Source of the DNA: UBA2421 sp002343075
GTDB lineage: Bacteria > Planctomycetota > Phycisphaerae > Tepidisphaerales > Tepidisphaeraceae
DNA: 64,000 nucleotides
Direction of reading: 5' to 3'
Assembly (NCBI GenBank): GCA_937982565.1
Contig: CALJLN010000038.1
Location: 82,691-146,690, forward strand
Numbering within the stretch: the first letter of the stretch is position 1; the number at the start of each line of letters is the position of its first letter. Shown here piece after piece: positions 45,388-54,144 of this stretch. A program made the translations under genes and the position numbers. The notes under the pieces are model-generated. The model made no database searches. It saw only the letters and a program-made list of their open reading frames with translations, and was not told the DNA's origin.

Positions 45388-47424
45388 ATGTTTCGTGAAA
45401 TGATCCTCTCGCTAGCCACAGCTGGCGTGCTCGGTACAACTGCTCTGGCGGCCAACAATACGCCACTCATTCCCCGCGATGTGCTCTTCGGCAACCCCGA
45501 CAAGGCGCAGACGCGAATAAGCCCCGATGGAAGATACATCAGCTTCCTCGCGCCGAGCCAAGGCGTGCTGAATGTTTGGGTCGCGCCCGTGGGAGCGATC
45601 GACAAGGCTGAGCCGGTTACTAACGACACAAAACGTGGCATCCAGCGTGCCCAGTGGACCTACGCCCCAGACACCATGGTCTTCCTCCAGGATCAAGGCG
45701 GCGATGAGAACTGGCAGATTATTTCCATCAACGTGAAGACCAAAGAAACCCGCAATCTCGTGGACAACCCCAAAGTCGCGGCCCGTATCGTCGAGACGAG
45801 CGAGAAGTTTCCACAGGAGATTCTCGTCCAGATCAACGACCGCAATGAACAGTTTCACGACGTCTGGAAGGCCAACGTCGTGACGGGTGAGAAAGCGCTA
45901 TTCATGCCCAATCCAGAACAGGTTGCGGGCGCACCGGTTGTGGGAGTCATCCCTGACGATGATTTCAAGATCCGGCATGTCGTCACCATGACCCCCGATG
46001 GCGGCACAGCGACCTACACCAACGACGGCGATGGCAAGTTCACCGAGTTTGACAAAGTCCCGATGGAAGATGGGTTGACAACCGACATGGTCGGCTTCGA
46101 TAAAGACAACAAAGTTGCCTATCTCCTCGATAGCCGCGGGCGGAACACTGCGGCGCTCTACACAATGGATCTTGAGACGAAGGAGAAGACCCTCGTCGCC
46201 GAGCATCCCAAGGCTGACGCCGGCGGCGTGCTGATTCACCCGACATCCAAAAAGCTTCAGGCCGTCAACTTCAACTACGCTCGCAGCGAGTGGAAAGTGC
46301 TTGATTCGAGCATTCAAGCCGACATGGACTACCTCAAGACAGTTGCCGACGGCGACTTTGTCATTACCAGTCGAACGCTTGATGACACAAAGTGGACTGT
46401 CGCATACATCCTCGATAACGGCCCCAGCCGGAGCTACCTGTATGACCGAGTGAATAAGCGCGCAGAATTTCTCTACAGCATGAAGAAGGATCTCGAGAAT
46501 GTTCCGCTCGCGAAGATGCACCCGAAGGTCATCAAGGCTAGAGATGGCCTGGAGCTTGTAAGCTACCTGACCCTCCCCCTTGATGCCGATAGCGATCAGG
46601 ACGGCATTCCCGAACGACCTGTCCCCATGGTGCTAAACGTGCACGGCGGGCCGTGGGCCCGCGACACCTGGGGCTTTGACCCCGAAGCGCAGCTTCTCGC
46701 CAACCGCGGGTATGCGGTGCTTCAGGTGAACTTTCGTGGGTCGACCGGATTTGGAAAGGATTTTGTCAATGCTGCCAACCAGGAATGGGCCGGCAAGATG
46801 CATGACGATCTCATCGATGCTGCGACCTGGGCAATCGATAGCAAGATCGCCGACAAGAACAAGATTGCCATTATGGGCGGAAGCTACGGCGGTTACGCCA
46901 CCCTCGTCGGCCTTACGTTCACACCCGAATTCTTCGCCTGCGGTGTGGATATCGTCGGTCCGAGCAGCATAAACACCCTGCTTGCTACGATTCCCCCATA
47001 TTGGGCACCCGCGGTCGCCCAGTGGAAGAGTCGCGTGGGCGATAGCAGCACTGAGGAAGGCCGCAAATTTCTCGACAGCCGTAGCCCGCTGACGTTCGTA
47101 GACAAGATCAGCAAGCCGCTGCTCATCGGGCAGGGTGCCAATGACCCCCGCGTGAAGCAGTCCGAGGCGGATCAGATCGCCAAGGCGATGACCGAGCGCA
47201 ACATTCCGGTGACCTATGTGCTCTATCCTGATGAGGGTCATGGGTTTGCCCGCCCCGAAAACAGGCTGAGCTTTTACGCGATTACGGAAGCGTTTCTCGC
47301 TCAGTACCTCGGCGGGCGCGCCGAGCCGATCGGCGATGCGTTCAAGGGTTCAAGCATTAAGGTGCCCGTCGACACCGGCAAGATCGCCGGCCTTAGCGAT
47401 GCACTTTCTGGGTTGCAGAAGTAG
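45388..47424 (+). CDS. S9-family prolyl oligopeptidase/acyl-peptide hydrolase-like exported peptidase
   Basis: The 678-residue product starts at ATG with AAGGAGA upstream; the frame stays open further upstream but there overlaps the tRNA promoter. A signal peptide (ILSLATAGVLGTTALA) is followed by a beta-propeller (about 25-390; TRISPDGRYISFLAPS) and an alpha/beta hydrolase domain. The latter has NVHGGPWARDTWGF, the Ser nucleophile in IMGGSYGGYATL, Asp in GQGANDPRV and His in YPDEGHGFARP. S9 enzymes cleave short peptides, often after Pro or as dipeptidyl/acylaminoacyl peptidases. It is likely periplasmic. Confidence 0.93.
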   Translation: MFREMILSLATAGVLGTTALAANNTPLIPRDVLFGNPDKAQTRISPDGRYISFLAPSQGVLNVWVAPVGAIDKAEPVTNDTKRGIQRAQWTYAPDTMVFLQDQGGDENWQIISINVKTKETRNLVDNPKVAARIVETSEKFPQEILVQINDRNEQFHDVWKANVVTGEKALFMPNPEQVAGAPVVGVIPDDDFKIRHVVTMTPDGGTATYTNDGDGKFTEFDKVPMEDGLTTDMVGFDKDNKVAYLLDSRGRNTAALYTMDLETKEKTLVAEHPKADAGGVLIHPTSKKLQAVNFNYARSEWKVLDSSIQADMDYLKTVADGDFVITSRTLDDTKWTVAYILDNGPSRSYLYDRVNKRAEFLYSMKKDLENVPLAKMHPKVIKARDGLELVSYLTLPLDADSDQDGIPERPVPMVLNVHGGPWARDTWGFDPEAQLLANRGYAVLQVNFRGSTGFGKDFVNAANQEWAGKMHDDLIDAATWAIDSKIADKNKIAIMGGSYGGYATLVGLTFTPEFFACGVDIVGPSSINTLLATIPPYWAPAVAQWKSRVGDSSTEEGRKFLDSRSPLTFVDKISKPLLIGQGANDPRVKQSEADQIAKAMTERNIPVTYVLYPDEGHGFARPENRLSFYAITEAFLAQYLGGRAEPIGDAFKGSSIKVPVDTGKIAGLSDALSGLQK

Positions 47425-47434
47425 AAACGGTGGT

Positions 47435-47466
47435 TTCCCCCGCCCGGGATTTCCTGGGCGGGGGAA
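47435..47466 (+). terminator. Strong hairpin terminator after the S9 peptidase gene
   Basis: TTCCCCCGCCC pairs perfectly with GGGCGGGGGAA (11 bp, extendable by three pairs into the loop), 11 bases after the stop, followed by GGCCTTT. Only a short T-run. Confidence 0.6.
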
Positions 47467-47591
47467 GGCCTTTCGAACGGATGGGCGATACCCAAGCGGT
47501 CGATCCCCTCGACCAATTTTCCACTCAATTCACCCTTCAGGTGAAGATTCCGAAATATTGCACCGGGCGAATCGTTACAATCATAAGCCCT

Positions 47592-49490
47592 ATGCATCGA
47601 TCTGCATTTATTCTGATCGCTTCTCTCCTGCTTGGCATCGGCTTCCGCTGGAGCCTGGCCTTTGCCTCACCCGCTACACAACCTCATGAATCGCCCGTGG
47701 TTCGGGCCGATGCGAGCCGCACGCTCGCCTCGCTCAAGCTGACCGACATTGCCGGGAGCCCGGTGCACATCGTCTCCGACGACATGAAAGCTACCGCGAT
47801 CGTGGTGCTCGGTACCGAATGCCCTATTGCGAATAAGTCGATTGCCAAACTCAATTACCTGAACCGGAGTTTTAAGAAGGGGAACTGGAAGGCCGGGCTT
47901 GCAGGCGTCCTATCCGACCCGCGCGTGGGCCGGGCCGAAGCGCAAGCCTGGGCCGCAGAGCGCGGCGTGGAGTTTCCTGTCATTTTTGATGCCACGGGCG
48001 ATCTGGCACTCGCGCTCCAGCCGACGAAGACACCTGAAGCATTCGTCATTGATGCGTCTGGAAGCATTGTCTACCGCGGGCGGATTGACAACGCGGTTAC
48101 GCAGCTTGGCAAAGAGAAACACGATGCAACCAGCTACGATCTCGCGGCCGCCGTCACTGATGTGTTGCATGACCGCCCGGTGAAAGTGCCGAACACCCCG
48201 TCCATTGGCTGCATATTCGAGTCATGGGATCGCCCGCGCGCCGAGATTTCCCCTGTGACTTTCGCCCGAGACATTGCGCCAATCATCTACAGTAATTGCA
48301 CCATCTGCCATCGCCCGGGCGAGGCGGCTCCGTTTCCGCTGTTGACATACGATGACGTCAGCAAGCGCGCCCGGATGATCGCCGCCGTCACCGAGAGTCG
48401 CTACATGCCCCCGTGGAAGCCCAAGGCTGACTTTGGACATTTTGTACATGAGCGCCGCCTGACTTCACGCGAGATTGACCTCATCCAGCAGTGGGCCCAA
48501 GCCGGCGGGCCGATGGGCGAAGCATCGGACGCCCCACCGCCGCCGCAGTTTGCTTCGGGATGGCGACTGGGGGAACCAGACATCGTGCTGAAAATGTCTG
48601 ATTCGTTTCCAATTCCGGCAGCCGGGCGCGACATTTATCGCGCTTTCGTGCTTCCGTTGGATTTGAAGCAGGATGCATACGTCGCCGGGATTGAGTTTCG
48701 CCCCGGGGCTGCGACGGTGGTGCACCACGCGATTTTCTACCTCGACCGTAATGGCGTCGGCAAGACCAGAGACGCCGCCGACCCGCTTCCGGGCTATGCC
48801 AGCTTCGGCGGGCCTGGGTTTCTTCCCACCGGCTCGCTCGGCGGCTGGGCACCGGGCAGTCAGCCGCACCGCCTGCCCGAAGGCACCGGTCGCTTCGTAG
48901 CCAAGGGGTCTGACGTTGTGATGCAGATTCACTATCACCCCGATGGCGTCGCGCGAAACGATCAATCAACGCTCGCCATCTATCTCCAGAAAACGCCGGT
49001 ACAACGCCAGGTCGCCACTATTCCGCTGGTCAACCGCGAGATCGACATCCCTGCAGGCGAAGCCAACTATATTCGGACGGCGCGGTTTGCCTTGCCGATC
49101 GATACCACCATCATCGGTGTCACACCTCACATGCATCTGGTCGGACGAGAGATGGTTGTCACGGCAGCGCTGCCCGATGGCAACATCGTTCCGTTGGTGC
49201 ATATTGATGATTGGGACTTTAAGTGGCAGGAGCAGTATCGATTCGCGAAACCCATCAGTTTGCCTGCGGGAACCGTGCTGCAGCTGTCGGCACGGTTTGA
49301 TAACTCAGCCGACAATCCCAACAATCCCAACTCCCCCCCGCGGCGCGTTCGTCGCGGGGAGCAAACAACCGATGAAATGTGCATGGCGTTCATCGAATAT
49401 GTGTCCGAAAGCCCCGCCGACATGCGTGCCATGCGCCGGTCGTTCGTCATGCAGCGGCTGCTCGACGGCCGCGGGGAAAGAGATGAGTGA
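47592..49490 (+). CDS. Exported redoxin - cytochrome c - Cu(II) monooxygenase-like multidomain protein
   Basis: 632 residues from ATG 47592 (MHRSAFILIASLLLG, a signal peptide); the open frame begins earlier but that part lies over the terminator. Domain 1 (about 40-190) is an AhpC/TlpA-type redoxin with a single Cys (VLGTECPIANKSIAKL). Domain 2 has a haem c site, NCTICHRPGEAAPFPLLTYD. Domain 3 resembles the copper-dependent peptidylglycine monooxygenase (PHM) fold: VVHHAIFYLD, VMQIHYHPDG and GVTPHMHLVGREM carry the His/Met copper ligands. This architecture occurs in planctomycetes; the reaction is unknown. It converges on the polyprenyl synthase gene. Confidence 0.82.
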   Translation: MHRSAFILIASLLLGIGFRWSLAFASPATQPHESPVVRADASRTLASLKLTDIAGSPVHIVSDDMKATAIVVLGTECPIANKSIAKLNYLNRSFKKGNWKAGLAGVLSDPRVGRAEAQAWAAERGVEFPVIFDATGDLALALQPTKTPEAFVIDASGSIVYRGRIDNAVTQLGKEKHDATSYDLAAAVTDVLHDRPVKVPNTPSIGCIFESWDRPRAEISPVTFARDIAPIIYSNCTICHRPGEAAPFPLLTYDDVSKRARMIAAVTESRYMPPWKPKADFGHFVHERRLTSREIDLIQQWAQAGGPMGEASDAPPPPQFASGWRLGEPDIVLKMSDSFPIPAAGRDIYRAFVLPLDLKQDAYVAGIEFRPGAATVVHHAIFYLDRNGVGKTRDAADPLPGYASFGGPGFLPTGSLGGWAPGSQPHRLPEGTGRFVAKGSDVVMQIHYHPDGVARNDQSTLAIYLQKTPVQRQVATIPLVNREIDIPAGEANYIRTARFALPIDTTIIGVTPHMHLVGREMVVTAALPDGNIVPLVHIDDWDFKWQEQYRFAKPISLPAGTVLQLSARFDNSADNPNNPNSPPRRVRRGEQTTDEMCMAFIEYVSESPADMRAMRRSFVMQRLLDGRGERDE

Positions 49491-49495
49491 TCCGG

Positions 49496-49516
49496 GTCTT
49501 CCCTGGGGGGAAAGAC
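49496..49516. terminator. Weak hairpin between convergent genes
   Basis: GTCTTCCC pairs with GGGAAAGAC with one bulged A, between the redoxin/PHM-like gene and the polyprenyl synthase gene. Little T-tract. Confidence 0.3.
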
Positions 49517-49527
49517 TTTAAGTTTCA

Positions 49528-50667
49528 CTATACGGCGACAAAATACTGCCGCTGCAGTGAATGAAGCAATTGCTGCATCGCCCCCCCCAAAGGTTGCGGG
49601 ATGGCCGAATCCATTGCAGCCGAGCGGGCGCTGGTCAGAAACCGGTCAATTCGCTCCGCAGTCCGCCTTGCCGCTCCATTATCGAGCAATTCTCTGCGAA
49701 TCTCGTCAGCAAGCTGCAGGGAATGTCCATTTGCGGTTCGCAGGGCATCAAGCTTGCGATCAAACTCGGCCCGGCGGGCGGGCGCGAGTTGGCTGCGCGC
49801 GGTGATCAGAGTGATCGTTCGTTTGCCCTGCACGAGGTCGCATCCCTCGTGCGCTTCTGCTGAAAGGTCGATCAGATCATTCTGCATCTGATACGCCTGG
49901 CCGAGCGCGAGGGCGAAACTAGAGATTGCCAATTGCGTCGGCAAATCTGCACCGGCCAGGATTGCTCCCGTTAGCATCGGTCCCTCAAAGGTGTACGCCG
50001 CGGTCTTCCAGTGATACTCCCTCAGCAGCGTCTCCTCGCAGACATCTTCAATCGGCACTTGCGACTGGCAAATATCGATGGCCTGCCCAAAGCCCGTGAT
50101 CGTTGCGACCCGGCTGAACAACTGGAGCAGCGAGCGATAAGGGCCTGGTTGCACATCCAGTTCATGCAGCAGCCGCATGGCGGCGCTGAACATCAGGTCG
50201 CCCGCGACGATGGCGAGGTCGCTGCCAAACTTTGGCGAATCGTGGTCGAGCGAGGAAAGCTGCCGATGAAGCGCCGCCTGCTCCCGGCGCGTCTCCGCCG
50301 AGTCAATGATGTCGTCATGGGCGAGAAGAAACGCATGAAACAACTCCCAGGCACAAGCCGCATCGAGCAGTGACTGCGGATTCGGCCCGGGTGGGGTAGG
50401 CAAGGGTTGATCGGTCAGCGGACGGTCGGCCACCGTAAATGAGAAACCAGAGGGGCTAGGCGGCGTCTCTATTCCAGGCGTGCTCGCTTCACACTGCAGC
50501 CAGGTCCAGAGGGCAAGCTGGGGGCGAACGCGTTTGCCACCCGCTAGCACATATGCCCGAATCACAGAATTCATGGCACTCAGGCCGTCGGCAGCCAGAA
50601 GCCGGTCGAGCACTTTCGCTAAGTGCGTGTCTATCTGCTTAAGATTGTCTTCCGAAACCAGCTTCAC
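49528..50667 (-). CDS. Polyprenyl synthetase family protein
   Basis: The 379-residue trans-isoprenyl diphosphate synthase starts at GTG. Key motifs: AGGKRVRPQLAL, the first Asp-rich motif LAHDDIIDSAETRR, the FARM-region GDLMFSAAM, and the second motif QMQNDLIDLS (first Asp of DDxxD changed to Asn). It condenses IPP with allylic diphosphates to make linear prenyl chains (quinone side chain, carotenoid or hopanoid precursors). A 33-residue Pro/Thr-rich insertion (residues about 62-95) between the GGKR and DDxxD motifs is unusual. Product length cannot be predicted reliably. Confidence 0.92.
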   Translation of the reverse strand: MKLVSEDNLKQIDTHLAKVLDRLLAADGLSAMNSVIRAYVLAGGKRVRPQLALWTWLQCEASTPGIETPPSPSGFSFTVADRPLTDQPLPTPPGPNPQSLLDAACAWELFHAFLLAHDDIIDSAETRREQAALHRQLSSLDHDSPKFGSDLAIVAGDLMFSAAMRLLHELDVQPGPYRSLLQLFSRVATITGFGQAIDICQSQVPIEDVCEETLLREYHWKTAAYTFEGPMLTGAILAGADLPTQLAISSFALALGQAYQMQNDLIDLSAEAHEGCDLVQGKRTITLITARSQLAPARRAEFDRKLDALRTANGHSLQLADEIRRELLDNGAARRTAERIDRFLTSARSAAMDSAIPQPLGGAMQQLLHSLQRQYFVAV

Positions 50668-50743
50668 GGTGCCCGGGAATCCTTTCTGAACTCAGATAGC
50701 ATTGTTGAACAGGGCTGCCTCAATAGCAAGATTTGCGACGGCT

Positions 50744-51193
50744 CTAGCCAGCTTGCGGACTAGTCCTGGCCAAAAACTCCTCGGCACGCTTCAGTACGTC
50801 GCGCGACGTCGGATATGTCACGGCTTTCATCGCAATATCGTATGTCATCCAAGCAAATCCGACATGCTCGTGGCTCAACGTAATCGCATCCACGTCTGTC
50901 AATGCAACGAAGAAAACCACGGCCTTGTTAACCACAACGCCGCGGGAGCGAAACACATACCTGATTTCTCTGCAGAACCCTTCGTGAAAGGTCGCGGCGC
51001 GGATGCACGTCTCCTCGCACAATTCCCGCTCGGCGGCGGCGCGGTCGGTCTCGCCGGGGATTGTGTGGCCCTTGGGAAAGTCCCAATGCCTGCCGTGATT
51101 CAGAAGAAGATACTCGCGCGTCCCAAAGACGTCCCGCCGGTATACAATCGCGCCTGCCGAGCGCTCCTGAATCATCTTTGAATGGTCGGCCAT
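50744..51193 (-). CDS. NUDIX hydrolase
   Basis: The 149-residue protein has the Nudix box GHTIPGETDRAAAERELCEE followed by TCI (the family Gly replaced by Cys), flanked by HWDFPKG. The Trp-Asp-Phe-Pro-Lys-Gly segment and size fit diadenosine-tetraphosphate (Ap4A) hydrolase-like enzymes, which cleave nucleoside diphosphates linked to another moiety. The ATG at 51193 overlaps the end of the previous gene by 22 bases. Confidence 0.9.
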   Translation of the reverse strand: MADHSKMIQERSAGAIVYRRDVFGTREYLLLNHGRHWDFPKGHTIPGETDRAAAERELCEETCIRAATFHEGFCREIRYVFRSRGVVVNKAVVFFVALTDVDAITLSHEHVGFAWMTYDIAMKAVTYPTSRDVLKRAEEFLARTSPQAG

Positions 51194-51816
51194 AGCGCCA
51201 CCGTGCAAATCGAGTGTCCCATGCGGTCCAGAATTGGGATCGACCGCACATGCCTGAAGCCTGCGAGGACCTCTTTCATAACCATCACATCCTCGAACAA
51301 TTGAAGATCATTCTCCAGCACGTCAACTGACTCTGTGAATACGATCAGTAGCAGGCCGGCCTCCTTGATGGCTGGTTCGGCTTCCATCTTCTTCAGGTCT
51401 TCGACAACGGCGGTGCGCCACTGCGCGCCGTAGCCGCTATGGCGAACGCCCGCCGAGCGGAACTGCGCCGCGACTTTGAGTTCGAGCCAAAGCGCTTCGC
51501 CGGGCGATGCCTGATCGGGCGGGTCAAACAACCCCGCTGGCCGGGAATCTAGCCGCAGCGGTCGTCCCCGGGGAGTTAACACCAGATCACATCGTTGTCG
51601 ATGCGTTAGCTTCCCGCCGGCGCTCGACGGGTAATGTACCTCACGCGCCACCTCAAACCGTGTCGCCAACCCATCCGCGAGCACCTTATGGAGTGCCAAC
51701 TCTGCAAGTGAGTCGACTCCATAAACCGCCTGCTCCAGCCGCGCGGCCGCCTCCGCGTGCGTGATAACCCCGCCGAGCTCATCAGCAACGGTTGAAAAAT
51801 TCCAGTTCAGGCTCAC
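51172..51816 (-). CDS. Unknown protein with PD-(D/E)XK-like motif
   Basis: 214 residues, GTG start overlapping the stop of the PAP2 gene (GTGA). It has no recognised family. The central part CDLVLTPRGRP ... ALWLELKVAAQF contains an Asp followed 35 residues later by ExK at the end of a strand, as in PD-(D/E)XK nuclease folds; QWRTAVVEDLKKM and AGLLLIVFTES would be the following helix and strand. It is a nuclease-like fold guess only. It is translationally coupled on both sides (PAP2 upstream, Nudix downstream). Confidence 0.6.
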   Translation of the reverse strand: MSLNWNFSTVADELGGVITHAEAAARLEQAVYGVDSLAELALHKVLADGLATRFEVAREVHYPSSAGGKLTHRQRCDLVLTPRGRPLRLDSRPAGLFDPPDQASPGEALWLELKVAAQFRSAGVRHSGYGAQWRTAVVEDLKKMEAEPAIKEAGLLLIVFTESVDVLENDLQLFEDVMVMKEVLAGFRHVRSIPILDRMGHSICTVALWPTIQR

Positions 51817-52382
51817 GCAAGCCTCGCGAAGAGTTCCAAAATGACAATGGCGCAGAGATACCCAAGCGCCAGCCCTGCCAGCACATCACTCGGCCAATGC
51901 GCATCGAGCACATATCTCAGCGCCGCAGTCAGAATTGCGAGACTAAAGAACGTGATGGCCGCTGATGGGTAAAACATGGCAAGCGGAACGCTCATTGCCA
52001 TTGCGCAGGCACTATGACTGGAGGGAAAGCTCTCGCGCCAATTAGCGTGTGTCCATGTCGGCCCAAGGAACTGCCCGGCATGCCGTCGATTGGGCCGGCT
52101 GCGACCCAACAGCCGCTTAAGCCCTGCCGCCGATGCGGAGGCAGCGATGGTCGAGAAAAGAATGATGAGCGCGCGATGGCCAGGGTTGGTCTTATCCAAC
52201 TGCCAAACCAGAAGAGCCACGATCGGGGTGCAGATGGCCTGACCATACTGCGCCAGAAACTTGCTCTCGCGACTGATGTCGCCGCGCATATGGAGAGAGA
52301 GGGTCGTCTTCACGCCGCGCAGTTCCAGCACCAGTAGAACCGCACACGGAACGAGGAGCATCGCGAAAATCAACCAACTCAT
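51813..52382 (-). CDS. PAP2-family membrane phosphatase
   Basis: 189 residues with about five helices. The acid phosphatase signature is complete: KRLLGRSRPNR (KxxxxxxRP), FPSSHSACAMAM (PSGH-like, here PSSH) and RYVLDAHWPSDVLAGLALG (SRxxxxxHxxxD-like, here Arg and HWPSD). PAP2 enzymes dephosphorylate lipid phosphates such as undecaprenyl pyrophosphate or phosphatidic acid. The ATG at 52382 lacks a ribosome binding site; the frame is open upstream but does not read as protein. Its stop overlaps the next start (GTGA). Confidence 0.9.
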   Translation of the reverse strand: MSWLIFAMLLVPCAVLLVLELRGVKTTLSLHMRGDISRESKFLAQYGQAICTPIVALLVWQLDKTNPGHRALIILFSTIAASASAAGLKRLLGRSRPNRRHAGQFLGPTWTHANWRESFPSSHSACAMAMSVPLAMFYPSAAITFFSLAILTAALRYVLDAHWPSDVLAGLALGYLCAIVILELFARLA

Positions 52383-52461
52383 CGGCGGGAAGCTTACACA
52401 ACCCCGGCGAAACGGCGAGCACTTTGCAATTTGATTCTCGTGGCATAACGTAAACCTCATC

Positions 52462-54102
52462 TTGTCGTGGCGCAGCCTTTGCATTTTGCTCCTGCTCACG
52501 TCGGTGTACCTCATCGGCAACAACGCCGTCAGCCTCTGGGACCGCGACGAGCCTCGCTACGCGCAGGCGAGCCGCCAAATGCTCGATTCGGGCGACTGGA
52601 CCACCCCGCGGTTGCTTGATGAGCTGCGCCTGAAGAAGCCGCCATTCATCTATTGGTGCCAGGCGGCCGCGATGAAGTGCTTTGGTGTCAGCGCCGGCGC
52701 AGCCCGGTTGCCGTCGGTGATCGCCACGACGCTGACACTTGTGCTTGTCGTCGTCGCCCTCTCGCGCGGGGTCGATCCACAAACCGCGGTCTGGACGGCG
52801 GTCATCTACGGCACTGCGGGGCTGACCATCGCCGCTGCCAAGATGAGCATTACCGACGCGGTACTGACCTTTTTCACTCTTTCCGCTCTGATTTGCCTCT
52901 ATCGCATGTCGATCGGCTTGTGGGACTGGCCCACCGTCATTGCGATGGGCAGTTGCGTTGGCCTCGCGGGGCTTACCAAGGGGCCCGTCGTGCTCGGCGT
53001 GCTGGGAACGACGCTTCTGATGCTCGCGATCTTAAATGCATTCTGTGGAAGCACTGCTGAGAAGGCGGGCGAGTCGGATAAGCCGCGTGCGAAGTTTAGG
53101 CTTCCAAAGATTACAATTGCACTCCTGCTCGCCGGAGCGGTGGTGATGCCTTGGATCATTGCGCTCGAATCGCGACACCCCGGGGCCATCGGCGCGATGC
53201 TACACAATGAGGTGCTGAGCCGCATCGCCAAGCCCCAGGAGGGTCATCGTGGCCCGCCCGGGTTCTATCTGCTGGCCGTTTGGGGCACGTTTTTCCCGTG
53301 GAGCCTGCTTATCCCGGCAGCGATGGCCGACGCGTGGCGCTGCCGTCACGATGTTCGGGTGCGCTTCGCTCTCGCCGCCATCGTCGGTCCTTGGATCATG
53401 TTTGAGTGCATTGCAACCAAGCTGCCCCACTATGTGTTGCCGACGTATGCGCCAATGGCGTTTCTGGTCGCGCGCGTGCTGCTTCGTGCGTCGACTGGCG
53501 CGACATCGGAACTCCGCCAACGAAATTGGCCACTCGTCGCCCGCGGTTGGGCCGGCTTCGTGGCGATGATTGGGCTATTCCCGTGGCTGGCCGTGTATTG
53601 GTTTGCCCCGCTTCCTGCTGCGGCGATCGTCGCCTCAGCGGTGGTGAGCGTTTGGGCAATCCTCTTCGCGTGGCGGGTTGCGGTGCATTTTGCCAACTCA
53701 ACGCCAATGCACGCCGCAGGGTGGATGGCCGCGGGGATTCTGGGCGTGTTCATCCTCTGCTACGGGATACTCATTCCCCACTCACCCTACCTTAACCTCT
53801 CAAGACGTGCGGCAGATGTATTACCGCCGGGCCTGCGTGTCGGCGACGTGCTCATGATCGATTACAAGGAACCAAGCCTGGCGTTTTACCAAGGCGGAAC
53901 CATCCGGCCCGAACCGCGGGACGATTTTCTCAGCGTCGTCGAACCTGCCCAGTGGCCCGCTTGGATCGTGACCACCAGTGATGTTTGGAAGACAGTGCCC
54001 GAACCCCGCCGAGCGCTGCTCGAAGTTGTCCGCTCCGAAACCGGTTGGAGCTACGCCGGCGGCGGCAGGAGAATTGAAGTGATCGTCTTGAAATTCCGCT
54101 GA
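52462..54102 (+). CDS. ArnT/GT39-type membrane glycosyltransferase
   Basis: The 546-residue polytopic protein starts at TTG and is divergent from the PAP2 gene. The first periplasmic loop has VSLWDRDEPRYAQASRQML (acidic DRDE at residues 27-30) and LRLKKPPFIYWCQ, both hallmarks of the ArnT/PMT branch of GT-C glycosyltransferases. LTKGPVVLGVLG and EGHRGPPGFYLL are also typical. Such enzymes transfer a sugar from polyprenyl phosphate to lipid A or related acceptors. The actual acceptor is unknown. Confidence 0.9.
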   Translation: MSWRSLCILLLLTSVYLIGNNAVSLWDRDEPRYAQASRQMLDSGDWTTPRLLDELRLKKPPFIYWCQAAAMKCFGVSAGAARLPSVIATTLTLVLVVVALSRGVDPQTAVWTAVIYGTAGLTIAAAKMSITDAVLTFFTLSALICLYRMSIGLWDWPTVIAMGSCVGLAGLTKGPVVLGVLGTTLLMLAILNAFCGSTAEKAGESDKPRAKFRLPKITIALLLAGAVVMPWIIALESRHPGAIGAMLHNEVLSRIAKPQEGHRGPPGFYLLAVWGTFFPWSLLIPAAMADAWRCRHDVRVRFALAAIVGPWIMFECIATKLPHYVLPTYAPMAFLVARVLLRASTGATSELRQRNWPLVARGWAGFVAMIGLFPWLAVYWFAPLPAAAIVASAVVSVWAILFAWRVAVHFANSTPMHAAGWMAAGILGVFILCYGILIPHSPYLNLSRRAADVLPPGLRVGDVLMIDYKEPSLAFYQGGTIRPEPRDDFLSVVEPAQWPAWIVTTSDVWKTVPEPRRALLEVVRSETGWSYAGGGRRIEVIVLKFR

Positions 54103-54144
54103 GCCGCTGCATTCAATCGGTTCGAGGCCGGTTCGGCGTTGTAT

